From Thioalkalivibrio sp. ALE14 (GTDB lineage: Bacteria > Pseudomonadota > Gammaproteobacteria > Ectothiorhodospirales > Ectothiorhodospiraceae), in the NCBI RefSeq assembly GCF_000376845.1, contig NZ_AQXY01000027.1, forward strand, positions 124,001-188,000: 64,000 nucleotides of DNA, given 5' to 3'. Under the pieces are notes generated by a model. That model made no database searches, was not told the DNA's origin, and worked only from the letters and a program-made list of their open reading frames with translations. Position numbers and translations under genes: made by a program. Positions 38,108-45,642 of this stretch are shown here, piece by piece; within the stretch, counting starts at the first letter, position 1; each line of letters begins with the position of its first letter.

Positions 38108-38755
38108 ATGGAAAACGTTCACCTGCCGATCCGCGTCGACCGCCGCGAACAGGGCAAGATCATTCAGCGCATCGAACGCCTGGAAGGGGTGGAACTGGAA
38201 TTCACCGATCTCGATGTCGGCGACTACCTGCTGCCCAATGGCGTCGTGGTCGAGCGCAAGTCCGCCACCGACATGGTGCTCAGCGTGGTCGACAAGACCC
38301 TGTGGGAAAACGCCGCCAAGCTCAAGGCCAACCACCAGCAGGTGGTCTACATCGTCGAAGGGGACCTGTACGAGCCGCGCTTCCATCAGCAGGCCCTGGA
38401 CATCCACCGCGCCCTCGCCCACCTGACCATCGCCCTCGGCATCAGCGTGCTCCCCAGCCCGGATGCCGACAACAGCGGCATGCTCATCTACCTGCTGGGC
38501 CTGAACGCCCAGGTCGAGCCGGATCCGGCCGACCGCCCGACCAAACCGGACACCCGGCGCAAGGCCGCCGAGTTCATCGTCAGCGGCCTGCCCGGCGTCG
38601 AGGCCGACCAGGCCCGCGACCTGCTGCGCGACATCGGCAGCGTGCGCGACATCATCAACGCCGACGCCGCCACCCTCGCCCGGACCGACGGCCTCGACCC
38701 GGAACGCGCCGAACGCATCGAATCCGTCGTCACCTACGGCAGCCGCAACACCTGA
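38108..38755 (+). CDS. ERCC4/XPF-family nuclease with C-terminal HhH
   Basis: A 215-residue protein with an ERCC4 nuclease domain. IRVDRREQGKI is the first acidic motif and VGDYLLPNGVVVERKSATD contains the catalytic ERKxxxD (Glu49, Arg50, Lys51). QVVYIVEGDLYE and LGISVLPSPDADNSGMLIYLLGL complete the fold. The C-terminal 60 residues carry a helix-hairpin-helix pattern (FIVSGLPGVEADQARDLLRDIGSVRDIINAD). This is the architecture of archaeal and eukaryotic XPF/Hef/Mus81 structure-specific endonucleases without a helicase. It may process forked or flapped DNA. It diverges from the Rossmann gene and lies near recBCD. Confidence 0.85.
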   Translation: MENVHLPIRVDRREQGKIIQRIERLEGVELEFTDLDVGDYLLPNGVVVERKSATDMVLSVVDKTLWENAAKLKANHQQVVYIVEGDLYEPRFHQQALDIHRALAHLTIALGISVLPSPDADNSGMLIYLLGLNAQVEPDPADRPTKPDTRRKAAEFIVSGLPGVEADQARDLLRDIGSVRDIINADAATLARTDGLDPERAERIESVVTYGSRNT

Positions 38756-38792
38756 ACCCCCTCCCGAGCCCCCAGCCGAGCAGGCGCCCCCT

Positions 38793-38820
38793 GTAGGAGC
38801 CTGCTCGCAGGCGAAGCCCC
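38793..38820 (+). repeat. REP element (GTAGGAGC type)
   Basis: GTAGGAGCCTGCTCGCAGGC is followed by GAAGCCCC. It shows the GTAGGAGC head, a GC-rich inverted repeat (GCCTGCtcGCAGGC) and the GAAGCCCC tail shared with the other copies in the window. Confidence 0.8.
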
Positions 38821-38993
38821 TGCCCGCGCCCGCCGCCAGCAAGGCCGCCACAGGAAGACACGAAGGCCGGAAGAAAGCGGATGGGCTCGCCCTCGTGCGG
38901 GTGGCCCTACAGGCGCCGGAGCGCCGCGCTCGCCACGCCCGCCCACCGCGCCTGGTTCGCTTCGCAAAGGTGACCCGAGCGCGGGCGCATCCA

Positions 38994-39395
38994 TTAGTCA
39001 GTCTTTCTCTGGACCAATTGAATGGGACCCGGGTAACGACCCACCTGGGCGTCGCTGGTCAGAAGCGTGTACCCCTCCGTTTCTGCCTGGGCGACCCGAA
39101 TGCGGTCGAATGGATCCTTGTGAATATCGGGCAAATGGGTGACCGCCAGGGTGTGCTGACCCGTGATCGCCAGCTCCTCGTACCCGTGCTCCAGCAGCTC
39201 GCGACGAAGGACATGGGGCTCGACAACGAAATCGCTGCGTCCCAGCCCGTGCTTGATCACGATTTCCCACAAGCTCGCTGCACTGAACGCAATCGCGTTA
39301 CCCGGGTCCTGGATCAGATCGCGAGCGCGGGCGGGCAGTTTTGGGGAATCGGCCGCTGCCCAGAGCAGCAGGTGGGTATCAAGAAGCAGGTGCAT
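38994..39395 (-). CDS. VapC-like PIN-domain toxin
   Basis: A 133-residue PIN-domain ribonuclease, likely a type II toxin. Conserved acidic residues are in HLLLDTHLLLWAAADS (first Asp), SAASLWEIVIKHGLGR (Glu of the SxxSxWE signature) and KDPFDRIRVAQAETEGYTLLTSD (last acidic pair). The DTHxLLWW/SxxSxWE pattern is that of the PIN subgroup paired with Phd/YefM antitoxins. The ATG at 39395 overlaps the antitoxin by 17 bp. Confidence 0.88.
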   Translation of the reverse strand: MHLLLDTHLLLWAAADSPKLPARARDLIQDPGNAIAFSAASLWEIVIKHGLGRSDFVVEPHVLRRELLEHGYEELAITGQHTLAVTHLPDIHKDPFDRIRVAQAETEGYTLLTSDAQVGRYPGPIQLVQRKTD

Positions 39396-39645
39396 TCGGC
39401 TTGTCACTCTGAAACAGCGCTGCGATCGCCTCTTCGCCCATCCGATCCAGATCGTCCGGAATCTCGAGCTGCCCTTTGAGGAAACCGATCCGGTCAGAAG
39501 CGGATTCCGCCGACGCCTCAATACGCGACAAACGCGCAATGGGCTTGCCCGCCCGGGCGATCACGACCGGCTCGCCCCGACTGACCTTCTCCAGTAGCCG
39601 GGAGAAGTGCGTCTTTGCTTCATGGATGTTGACCGTCTCGCTCAT
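39379..39645 (-). CDS. Phd/YefM-family antitoxin
   Basis: An 88-residue antitoxin. The DNA-binding Phd/YefM core is TVNIHEAKTHFSRLLEKVSRGEPVVIARAGKPIARLSRI. The acidic C-terminus (GQLEIPDDLDRMGEEAIAALF) resembles the toxin-wrapping tails of this group. It precedes and overlaps the PIN toxin. An inverted repeat just upstream (39659-39685) may be its operator. Confidence 0.9.
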   Translation of the reverse strand: MSETVNIHEAKTHFSRLLEKVSRGEPVVIARAGKPIARLSRIEASAESASDRIGFLKGQLEIPDDLDRMGEEAIAALFQSDKPNAPAS

Positions 39646-39658
39646 AACGCCCCACCAG

Positions 39659-39685
39659 GGTTAGTCCGATTGTTCAGACTAATCC
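39659..39685 (-). promoter_or_regulatory. Candidate operator of the Phd-VapC pair
   Basis: TTAGTC (39661-39666) and GACTAA (39677-39682) form an inverted repeat with a 10-base spacer, one helical turn apart, flanked by GG and TCC. It lies 14 bp upstream of the antitoxin ATG, where autoregulatory TA operators commonly sit. Confidence 0.55.
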
Positions 39686-39760
39686 ATCAGGAGCGCACTC
39701 GCCCTTCCTTGCCTCGCAAACCCGAGGGCACGACCGAAGGTACGGCGAATCGCCCAGCAC

Positions 39761-39850
39761 CGTAGGATGCGATGAGCCCAGCGAATCGCATCATGAGGCG
39801 GTCGGTGTCCCGTGAACGGTGCGTTTCGCGAAGCTCAACACACCCTACGG
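39761..39850. repeat. Inverted pair of CGTAGGGTG-type intergenic repeats
   Basis: The left copy reads CGTAGGATGCGATGAGCCCA (39761-39793, ending AATCGCATC). The right copy, read on the minus strand from 39850, gives CCGTAGGGTGTGTTGAGCTT and ends CGAAACGCACC. The two are diverged copies of one short palindromic repeat, and the right one contains the recD stop codon (39845-39847). Together they can form a hairpin at the 3' end of the recCBD transcript. Confidence 0.7.
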
Positions 39851-41953
39851 GAAGTCACGCAGCCACCGGCGCAAGCCACCGCTGCGGCGGATCTGGCGCT
39901 GGCTGGCGGCGGCCAGGGTGCCCGCGCGCGGCTCCAGCAGGCTGAACCAGCGGCTGGCGCGGGTAATGGCGGTGTAAGCCAACTCGCGGGTCAGGATCGG
40001 GCTGTCCGCCTCCGGCAGCACCAGAGCCACGTGCTCGAACTCCGAACCCTGCGCCTTGTGCACGGTCAGGGCGAACGCGGTCTCGACCGCCTCCAGGCGA
40101 TTGGGCAGCACCCAGCGCACCCGATCCTCCCCGGCGAGGAAAGCGACCCGCAGCACCGGCGGCTCCCCGTCCTCGTGAATATCCGTACCCACCTCGGGCT
40201 CGCCGCGCGCCAGCCAGGCCGGGACGGCCAGGGCGATGCCAATATCGCCGTTGATCAGCCCCAGTGCGTAGTCATTACGAGTAACGATCACCGGCCGCCC
40301 CTCGAACCACGACCCATGCCCCTCCAACCCGCCGCTACCGCCGGCATCCGCCTCCAGCAACCCGCGCGCCTGCAGCGCCGCGGCGATGCGGCGGTTCAGC
40401 GTCTCCAGCCCCCAGGGCCCACGGCGCACCGCGCACAGGAGCTGGAAGCGCCCGTGGGCCGCCAGCACGTCCCGCGCCCAGTCCTCCCAGGCCGCGCGCG
40501 GCGCCGCCGGGGCCGGCCGGGCCGCGCGCAGACCCTGCAGATACCCGGAATAGCCAACCGCCTCGCCCTCCGGCGTGTCCGTGCGCCCGTCCACCGCGAG
40601 TTTCACCAAGGCCGGGTCCTCGGGACCGGCAAGCACGCTCTGCAGGACGGCATCGTCCCCGCCCGCTCCGCTCGACGCCTCGCCCGCGTTCACGGCGGCC
40701 GCCAGTCGCCCGATCCCGCTGTCGGCGCCGAAGCGGTGGCTCTGGCGCAGCATCACGATGTGCTGGTCCAGCGCCTGGCCATTGGCATCCTGCATGGCCT
40801 GCGGCACGGTCATCCCGGTCACGGCCTCCAGCCACTCCCCGGTCCCGGGGGTGTAATGCCCGCCCGCAGCGCGATGGCACAGCTCGCCCAGCACCGCGCC
40901 GGCCTCCACCGACGCCAGCTGGTCGCGGTCCCCCAGCAGGATCAGGCGCGCCGTGCGCGGCACGGCCTCGACCAGGCTGGCCATCAGCTCCAGGTCGATC
41001 ATCGAGGCCTCGTCCACCACCAGCACGTCCACCGCCAGGGGATTCCGCACCCCGTGGCGAAAGTGCCGGGTGTCCGGCCGCGCCCCCAGCAGGCGGTGTA
41101 CCGTCACCACCTCCGCCGGCAGATTTCGCCGCAGCGCATCGCCGTCCGGAAGCGTTTCCAGCCCCAGGCGGTCCAGCGCCCCGCTGACCGAGGCATTCAG
41201 GCGCGCCGCCGCCTTGCCGGTGGGCGCGGCCAGACGGATCCGCAGCGGGTCTTCCGGCCCCTGCAGGCCCTGCAGCAGCGCGAGCAGCCGCAGCACCGTG
41301 GTCGTCTTGCCGGTACCCGGCCCGCCGGTAATCACGCTGAAACCGGAACCGGCGGCCAGGGCACAGGCCAGGCGCTGCCAGTCCGGGTCGGCGGTCGCAT
41401 CGGCCGGCACGCCGAACAGGCGATCCAGCCAGCCGCGCGCCGCGTCCACCTCCAGCGCATCCTGCCAGGCGTCGCGGTCCTCAAGCCGCGCGCGGATCGC
41501 CTGTCCGATGCGGCGCTCGGCCTCCCAGTAACGGCGCAGATAGACCTGCCCTCCGGTGAACACCAGCGGCGTCGTACCCGCCTCGCCCGGTCCGGCCAGG
41601 ACACTTCCGTCCAGGGCCTGCGCCACCTGCTCGGCGGACACCCCCTGCAGGACCACCGAAGGCCGCGGCGGTGGCTGCGAACCCGGCGGCCCCTCCGGCG
41701 GGAGCGCCAGCGTGGCATCGGGCGTCTCCAGCAACGCCCCCAGCTCCAGGCACACATGGCCGCGCCCGACCTGGTGGCTGGCCAGCGCCACCAGTAGCAG
41801 GGCCAGCGGCGATGCCTCCGGGGCCTGCTCGTGCAGGAAGCGCACCAGGGCCCGGTCCACGCCGCGCAGCCAGCCGGCCGACTCCCACTCGCCCAGAAGG
41901 CCCATCAAGGCCTCCACTGACGCCAGGGCCCCGGTATGCGTACCCGCGCTCAT
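39845..41953 (-). CDS. recD: Exodeoxyribonuclease V alpha subunit (RecD)
   Basis: The 5'-3' helicase subunit of RecBCD, 702 residues. Walker A is ITGGPGTGKTTTVLRLLALL near residues 205-220. The segment VDVLVVDEASMIDLELMASLV is motif II, LILLGDRDQLASVEAGAVLG is motif III, and the C-terminal UvrD-like part includes FALTVHKAQGSEFEHVALVLP and ELAYTAITRASRWFSL (motifs V/VI). An N-terminal domain of about 150 residues that contacts RecC is present. The ATG overlaps the recB stop by 4 bp. It is third and last in recC-recB-recD; the stop falls in a palindromic repeat. Confidence 0.95.
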   Translation of the reverse strand: MSAGTHTGALASVEALMGLLGEWESAGWLRGVDRALVRFLHEQAPEASPLALLLVALASHQVGRGHVCLELGALLETPDATLALPPEGPPGSQPPPRPSVVLQGVSAEQVAQALDGSVLAGPGEAGTTPLVFTGGQVYLRRYWEAERRIGQAIRARLEDRDAWQDALEVDAARGWLDRLFGVPADATADPDWQRLACALAAGSGFSVITGGPGTGKTTTVLRLLALLQGLQGPEDPLRIRLAAPTGKAAARLNASVSGALDRLGLETLPDGDALRRNLPAEVVTVHRLLGARPDTRHFRHGVRNPLAVDVLVVDEASMIDLELMASLVEAVPRTARLILLGDRDQLASVEAGAVLGELCHRAAGGHYTPGTGEWLEAVTGMTVPQAMQDANGQALDQHIVMLRQSHRFGADSGIGRLAAAVNAGEASSGAGGDDAVLQSVLAGPEDPALVKLAVDGRTDTPEGEAVGYSGYLQGLRAARPAPAAPRAAWEDWARDVLAAHGRFQLLCAVRRGPWGLETLNRRIAAALQARGLLEADAGGSGGLEGHGSWFEGRPVIVTRNDYALGLINGDIGIALAVPAWLARGEPEVGTDIHEDGEPPVLRVAFLAGEDRVRWVLPNRLEAVETAFALTVHKAQGSEFEHVALVLPEADSPILTRELAYTAITRASRWFSLLEPRAGTLAAASQRQIRRSGGLRRWLRDFP

Positions 41954-44900
41954 GCCACGTCCTCCCGGTCGACGCCCAGCTTCATCCAGCGATCCAGCTG
42001 TTCGATCAACGCGCGCGGCGGGCAGTGATGGAAGACCCCGTGGCCGGGCGCATCCACGCCGCGCAGGAACAGGTACACCCCGCCCCCCATGTGCCGGTCG
42101 TAGTCATAGCCCGGCAGCCGCGCGCCCAGTTGGCGATGCAGCGCCAGGGTGTAGAGCACCAGTTGCAGGTCATAGCGGTGTTCCAGTACCGCCGCGCGCA
42201 GGCGTTCCGGGCTATAGGCCTGCGCCGAAGTCCCCAGCCAGTTGGACTTGTAGTCCGCCACGTAATAACGCCCGTCCTGCTCGAAGACCAGGTCCACGAA
42301 GCCCTTCAGCATCCCGTTCAGCGTCACGTCCCCGACCGGCGGGCGCGGCTGCCCCGGCAGGATCTGCGCCCGTACCGCCTGGTCCAGATCCGCCGCCTTC
42401 AGCTGCTGCGCCGGATACAGGAACTCCAGCTCCGGCTGATAGGTGGTCAGCCCGCCCAGGGTGAACGCCCCGCCGTCCTCCAGCGGGAATCCGGCCGTCA
42501 GCAACTGCTGCATCCAGTCCGCGACGACCGCCGACCACTCGCCCCAGCCCCGGCGCTCGCAGCGAGTCGCCACCTCCTGCGTCAGGCGTTCCGGGTGCGT
42601 CACCTGCGCGGCGAGTCCCTGCTCCGCCGCCCACTCCAGCAGGCCGTGAAGGAAGGTGCCGGGCCCGGGCCCGCGCGGGAAGGCGTGCAGCCCGCTAGCC
42701 GCGCGTGGCTCGGGCTCGGGGAGGTCCATCGGCTCGCGGCTCGCATCCGCGACGCCCTCACGCAGCACGTCCTCGCGCGCCGAGTCGGGGGCGACCGGCG
42801 CCACGCCCTCGTCGTGCGCGGCAATCGCGCTGTAGCTGGCGACCCACCAGCGCTCGAAGCGCCGCACCGGCGGCACCCGTGCCGGGCCGGTGGCCGGGGC
42901 ATCGGTGCCCATCCGCGCAACCGCGTCACGAACCTCCGGCAAAGGGCCCACATGGATCGCCGGCTCGTCGCCGGCCGCCGTGCGCAGCGCCGCCTCCAGC
43001 CCGCCATCCTCCACGCCCGCGGGGCCGGCCAGCAGATACCCCGCCGCGGTCTGGTCGAAGTGGTTCCTCTTGCTCCTTCCCGAGACGATCGGCGCAATCC
43101 CCAGCCAGCAGGCATGCCGCGCCCGCGTCATGCCCACATACAGCAGGCGCAGGTCTTCGGCCAGGCGCTCGCGCTCGGCCCGGTCATACACCTCGTTGTC
43201 CATATGGAACACCCAGCGCGCCCCGCCCTGCGGCGGATGGTCGCGCCAGGGCACGTCCTTCTTCGCGTCCGTGGGCCGGAAGTTGCAGGCAAACGGCAGG
43301 AACACCAGCGGATACTCCAGCCCCTTGGACTTGTGCAGGGTCACGACCTTGACCAGGTCCTCGTCGCTCTCCAGCCGCAGGATCTGCTCCTCGCCAGTCT
43401 CGCCCTCGCCGTCCCGGTGCTCCGTCAGGTGCCGGATCAGGGCCTGCTCGCCGTCCAGTTCCGCCGCCGCCTGCTGCAGCAACTCGCTCAAGTGCAGCAG
43501 GTTGGTCAGCGCGCGCTCGCCCTCCGCCGTGGCGCGCAGGCGTCGGGGCACCTCGAAGTCGTGCAGCAGCCGCCGCAGCATCGGCAGCACTCCGCGCGTC
43601 TGCCACAGGCGCCGGTAGTCGCGGAACTGCTCGACCCGCGCCTCCCAGGCCAGCTCGTCCACCGTCAGCCGGTGCAGCTCGGCCAGCGACTGCCCCAGCG
43701 TCGCGGTCGCCAGCGCCGCACGCAGCAGGCGCTCGCTGGTCGGCTCGGCGCAGGCGCGCAGCCAGCGCAGCAGGTCCCCCGCCTCGTCGGTCGCATACAC
43801 CGACTCGCGATCCGACAGGTACACGCTGCGCACGCCGCGCCGGCGCAGCTCGGCGCGGATCGCATCGGCCTCCGCGCGCCCGCGCACCAGCACCGCCATG
43901 TCGCGCGGCCGTACCCCGGTCAGTTCCGCCCCCTTGCGGAAGCCACAGCTTCCGGCCGAACCACCGTTCAGCAATTCCACCATGTGGCTGGTGCAGGCCT
44001 GCGCCATGCGCTCGCGATAGGCGCCCTTGGGCACCGGCTCGCCGGGATCAAAGCACCACAGCGTGACCGCCGGCACCGCCTGGCCATCCTGTTCGAAGGC
44101 CTCCTCGCGCCCGTTGGCGGTGACCGGCACGAACGGCAGCGGATTGTCCGCGCCCGCGCGGAACAGGAATGCCCCGTCCGCCCAGCCCTCGGCATGCTCG
44201 AACAGGCGGTTCACACCATCCACCAGCGCCTCGGTGGAACGGAAGTTGCGCTCCAGGGTGTAGTGGCGCCCGGCGGTGGCCGTGCGCGCCGCGAGGTAGG
44301 TATGGATGTCCGCGCCGCGAAAGCCGTAGATCGACTGCTTGGGGTCACCGATCAGCAGCACGCCGAGGTCGCGCGGGTTCTCGTCGATGCGATAGACGCG
44401 CTGGAAGATGCGGTACTGCACCGGGTCGGTGTCCTGGAATTCGTCTACCAGCGCCACCGGGAACTGGGCACGCAGGGTCGCGGCCAGGTGATCGCCACCG
44501 GGGCCGTCCAGGGCGTCGCGCAGCCGGGTCAGAAGGTCCTGGAACCCCATCTGCGCGCGCTGGCGCTGGGCCTGGCGAAAGCGCACATCCACCTGCTGCG
44601 CCGCCGCCTGCAGCAGGCGCTCGCGGTCGTCCACGCAGACCTCGGCGTGATCGTCGAGCGCCGCGAAGGCCGGATGCAGATCTTCGGGCAGTGCCTGGCC
44701 GTCCTTCAGCCGGTCCTGCATCCCGGCCGCGCTGAAGCGCACCAGCGGCGAGTCCCCGGAGATCCCTGATGGGCGCAGGGCGCCCGGCTCCTCGGCCCAT
44801 TCGTGCATCGAGGCCAGCAGCTTCTCCGGGTTGCTGTACTTGCCGGCGTGGAGCACCGTCCCGCGCAAGCCCGCGAACTGCTCGCTGATCGCGTCGAAGT

Positions 44901-45642
44901 CCCCGCGCCAGGGCCGCTTCATCGCCTCCAGCCGCGCCAGCTTGTCACCCAGCGCGGCCGCCAGCCCCTCCGGCGTCTCCAGCTCCGCGTCCGCCGCATC
45001 CGCAGGCAGATGCCCGACCAGCGGCCGGATCTTCTGAAGCAGGGTTTCGGGGTCGGAGCCGAAGGCGTTGCGCAGCAAACCGAGCTGCGCCGGCGGCTGC
45101 GGGTAGACGAAGCGGCGCCAGTAATCGCGCGCCGCCTCGGCCAGCAGCTCCTGCTGGTCGCTCGCCAGATCCTGGGTGAACAGGCTCCCGCTGTCGAAGG
45201 CGTGTTCGCGCAGCATGCGGTAGCACCAGCCGTGGATGGTGGAGACCGCGGCCTCGTCCATCCACTCCGCCGCCAGCTCCAGCCGGCGCGCCGCACCCGG
45301 GCGTTCCGCCTCGGCGTATTCGCCGCGCAACTGCTTGTGGATGTCCTGCACACCCGGCACCGCATCCGGATCGTCCGCGCGGAAGACCCGCGCCGCGACC
45401 GCCAGCGCATCGCGGATACGCTCGCGCAGTTCCTGGGTCGCGGCCTCGGTGAAGGTCATCACCAGGATCTGCGGCGGCGTCAGGGCGTCGGTGCCCTCGG
45501 GCAGCCCGCCGTGTCCGAGCACCAGGCGCAGGTACAGCGCGGCAATGGTGTAGGTCTTACCGGTACCGGCGCTCGCCTCGATCAGGCGACTGCCATGCAG
45601 GGGCAACCCCAGCAGGTCCAGCTTTTGGGCGGTGGCACTCAT
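41950..45642 (-). CDS. recB: Exodeoxyribonuclease V beta subunit (RecB)
   Basis: The 3'-5' helicase and nuclease subunit, 1230 residues, close to E. coli RecB. Helicase motifs include Walker A LIEASAGTGKTYTIAALYLR (residues about 20-35), ILVMTFTEAATQELRERI (Ia), VALVDEFQDTDPVQYRIF (II), LLIGDPKQSIYGFRGADI (III), VVTLHKSKGLEYPLVFLP (V) and LLYVGMTRARHACWLGI (VI). The C-terminal nuclease domain carries MLKGFVDLVFEQDGRYYVAD followed by YKSNW near residues 1115-1135, with the Asp and Lys of the RecB-nuclease DxK motif. It overlaps recD and recC by 4 bp on each side. Confidence 0.96.
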   Translation of the reverse strand: MSATAQKLDLLGLPLHGSRLIEASAGTGKTYTIAALYLRLVLGHGGLPEGTDALTPPQILVMTFTEAATQELRERIRDALAVAARVFRADDPDAVPGVQDIHKQLRGEYAEAERPGAARRLELAAEWMDEAAVSTIHGWCYRMLREHAFDSGSLFTQDLASDQQELLAEAARDYWRRFVYPQPPAQLGLLRNAFGSDPETLLQKIRPLVGHLPADAADAELETPEGLAAALGDKLARLEAMKRPWRGDFDAISEQFAGLRGTVLHAGKYSNPEKLLASMHEWAEEPGALRPSGISGDSPLVRFSAAGMQDRLKDGQALPEDLHPAFAALDDHAEVCVDDRERLLQAAAQQVDVRFRQAQRQRAQMGFQDLLTRLRDALDGPGGDHLAATLRAQFPVALVDEFQDTDPVQYRIFQRVYRIDENPRDLGVLLIGDPKQSIYGFRGADIHTYLAARTATAGRHYTLERNFRSTEALVDGVNRLFEHAEGWADGAFLFRAGADNPLPFVPVTANGREEAFEQDGQAVPAVTLWCFDPGEPVPKGAYRERMAQACTSHMVELLNGGSAGSCGFRKGAELTGVRPRDMAVLVRGRAEADAIRAELRRRGVRSVYLSDRESVYATDEAGDLLRWLRACAEPTSERLLRAALATATLGQSLAELHRLTVDELAWEARVEQFRDYRRLWQTRGVLPMLRRLLHDFEVPRRLRATAEGERALTNLLHLSELLQQAAAELDGEQALIRHLTEHRDGEGETGEEQILRLESDEDLVKVVTLHKSKGLEYPLVFLPFACNFRPTDAKKDVPWRDHPPQGGARWVFHMDNEVYDRAERERLAEDLRLLYVGMTRARHACWLGIAPIVSGRSKRNHFDQTAAGYLLAGPAGVEDGGLEAALRTAAGDEPAIHVGPLPEVRDAVARMGTDAPATGPARVPPVRRFERWWVASYSAIAAHDEGVAPVAPDSAREDVLREGVADASREPMDLPEPEPRAASGLHAFPRGPGPGTFLHGLLEWAAEQGLAAQVTHPERLTQEVATRCERRGWGEWSAVVADWMQQLLTAGFPLEDGGAFTLGGLTTYQPELEFLYPAQQLKAADLDQAVRAQILPGQPRPPVGDVTLNGMLKGFVDLVFEQDGRYYVADYKSNWLGTSAQAYSPERLRAAVLEHRYDLQLVLYTLALHRQLGARLPGYDYDRHMGGGVYLFLRGVDAPGHGVFHHCPPRALIEQLDRWMKLGVDREDVA

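Noticed and set aside
41671-44769. A 1032-codon open frame antisense to recB and recD
   Set aside because: It is a shadow of recB/recD; the composition is Arg/Pro/Ala/Gln-rich without family features, while the other strand has all RecB motifs.
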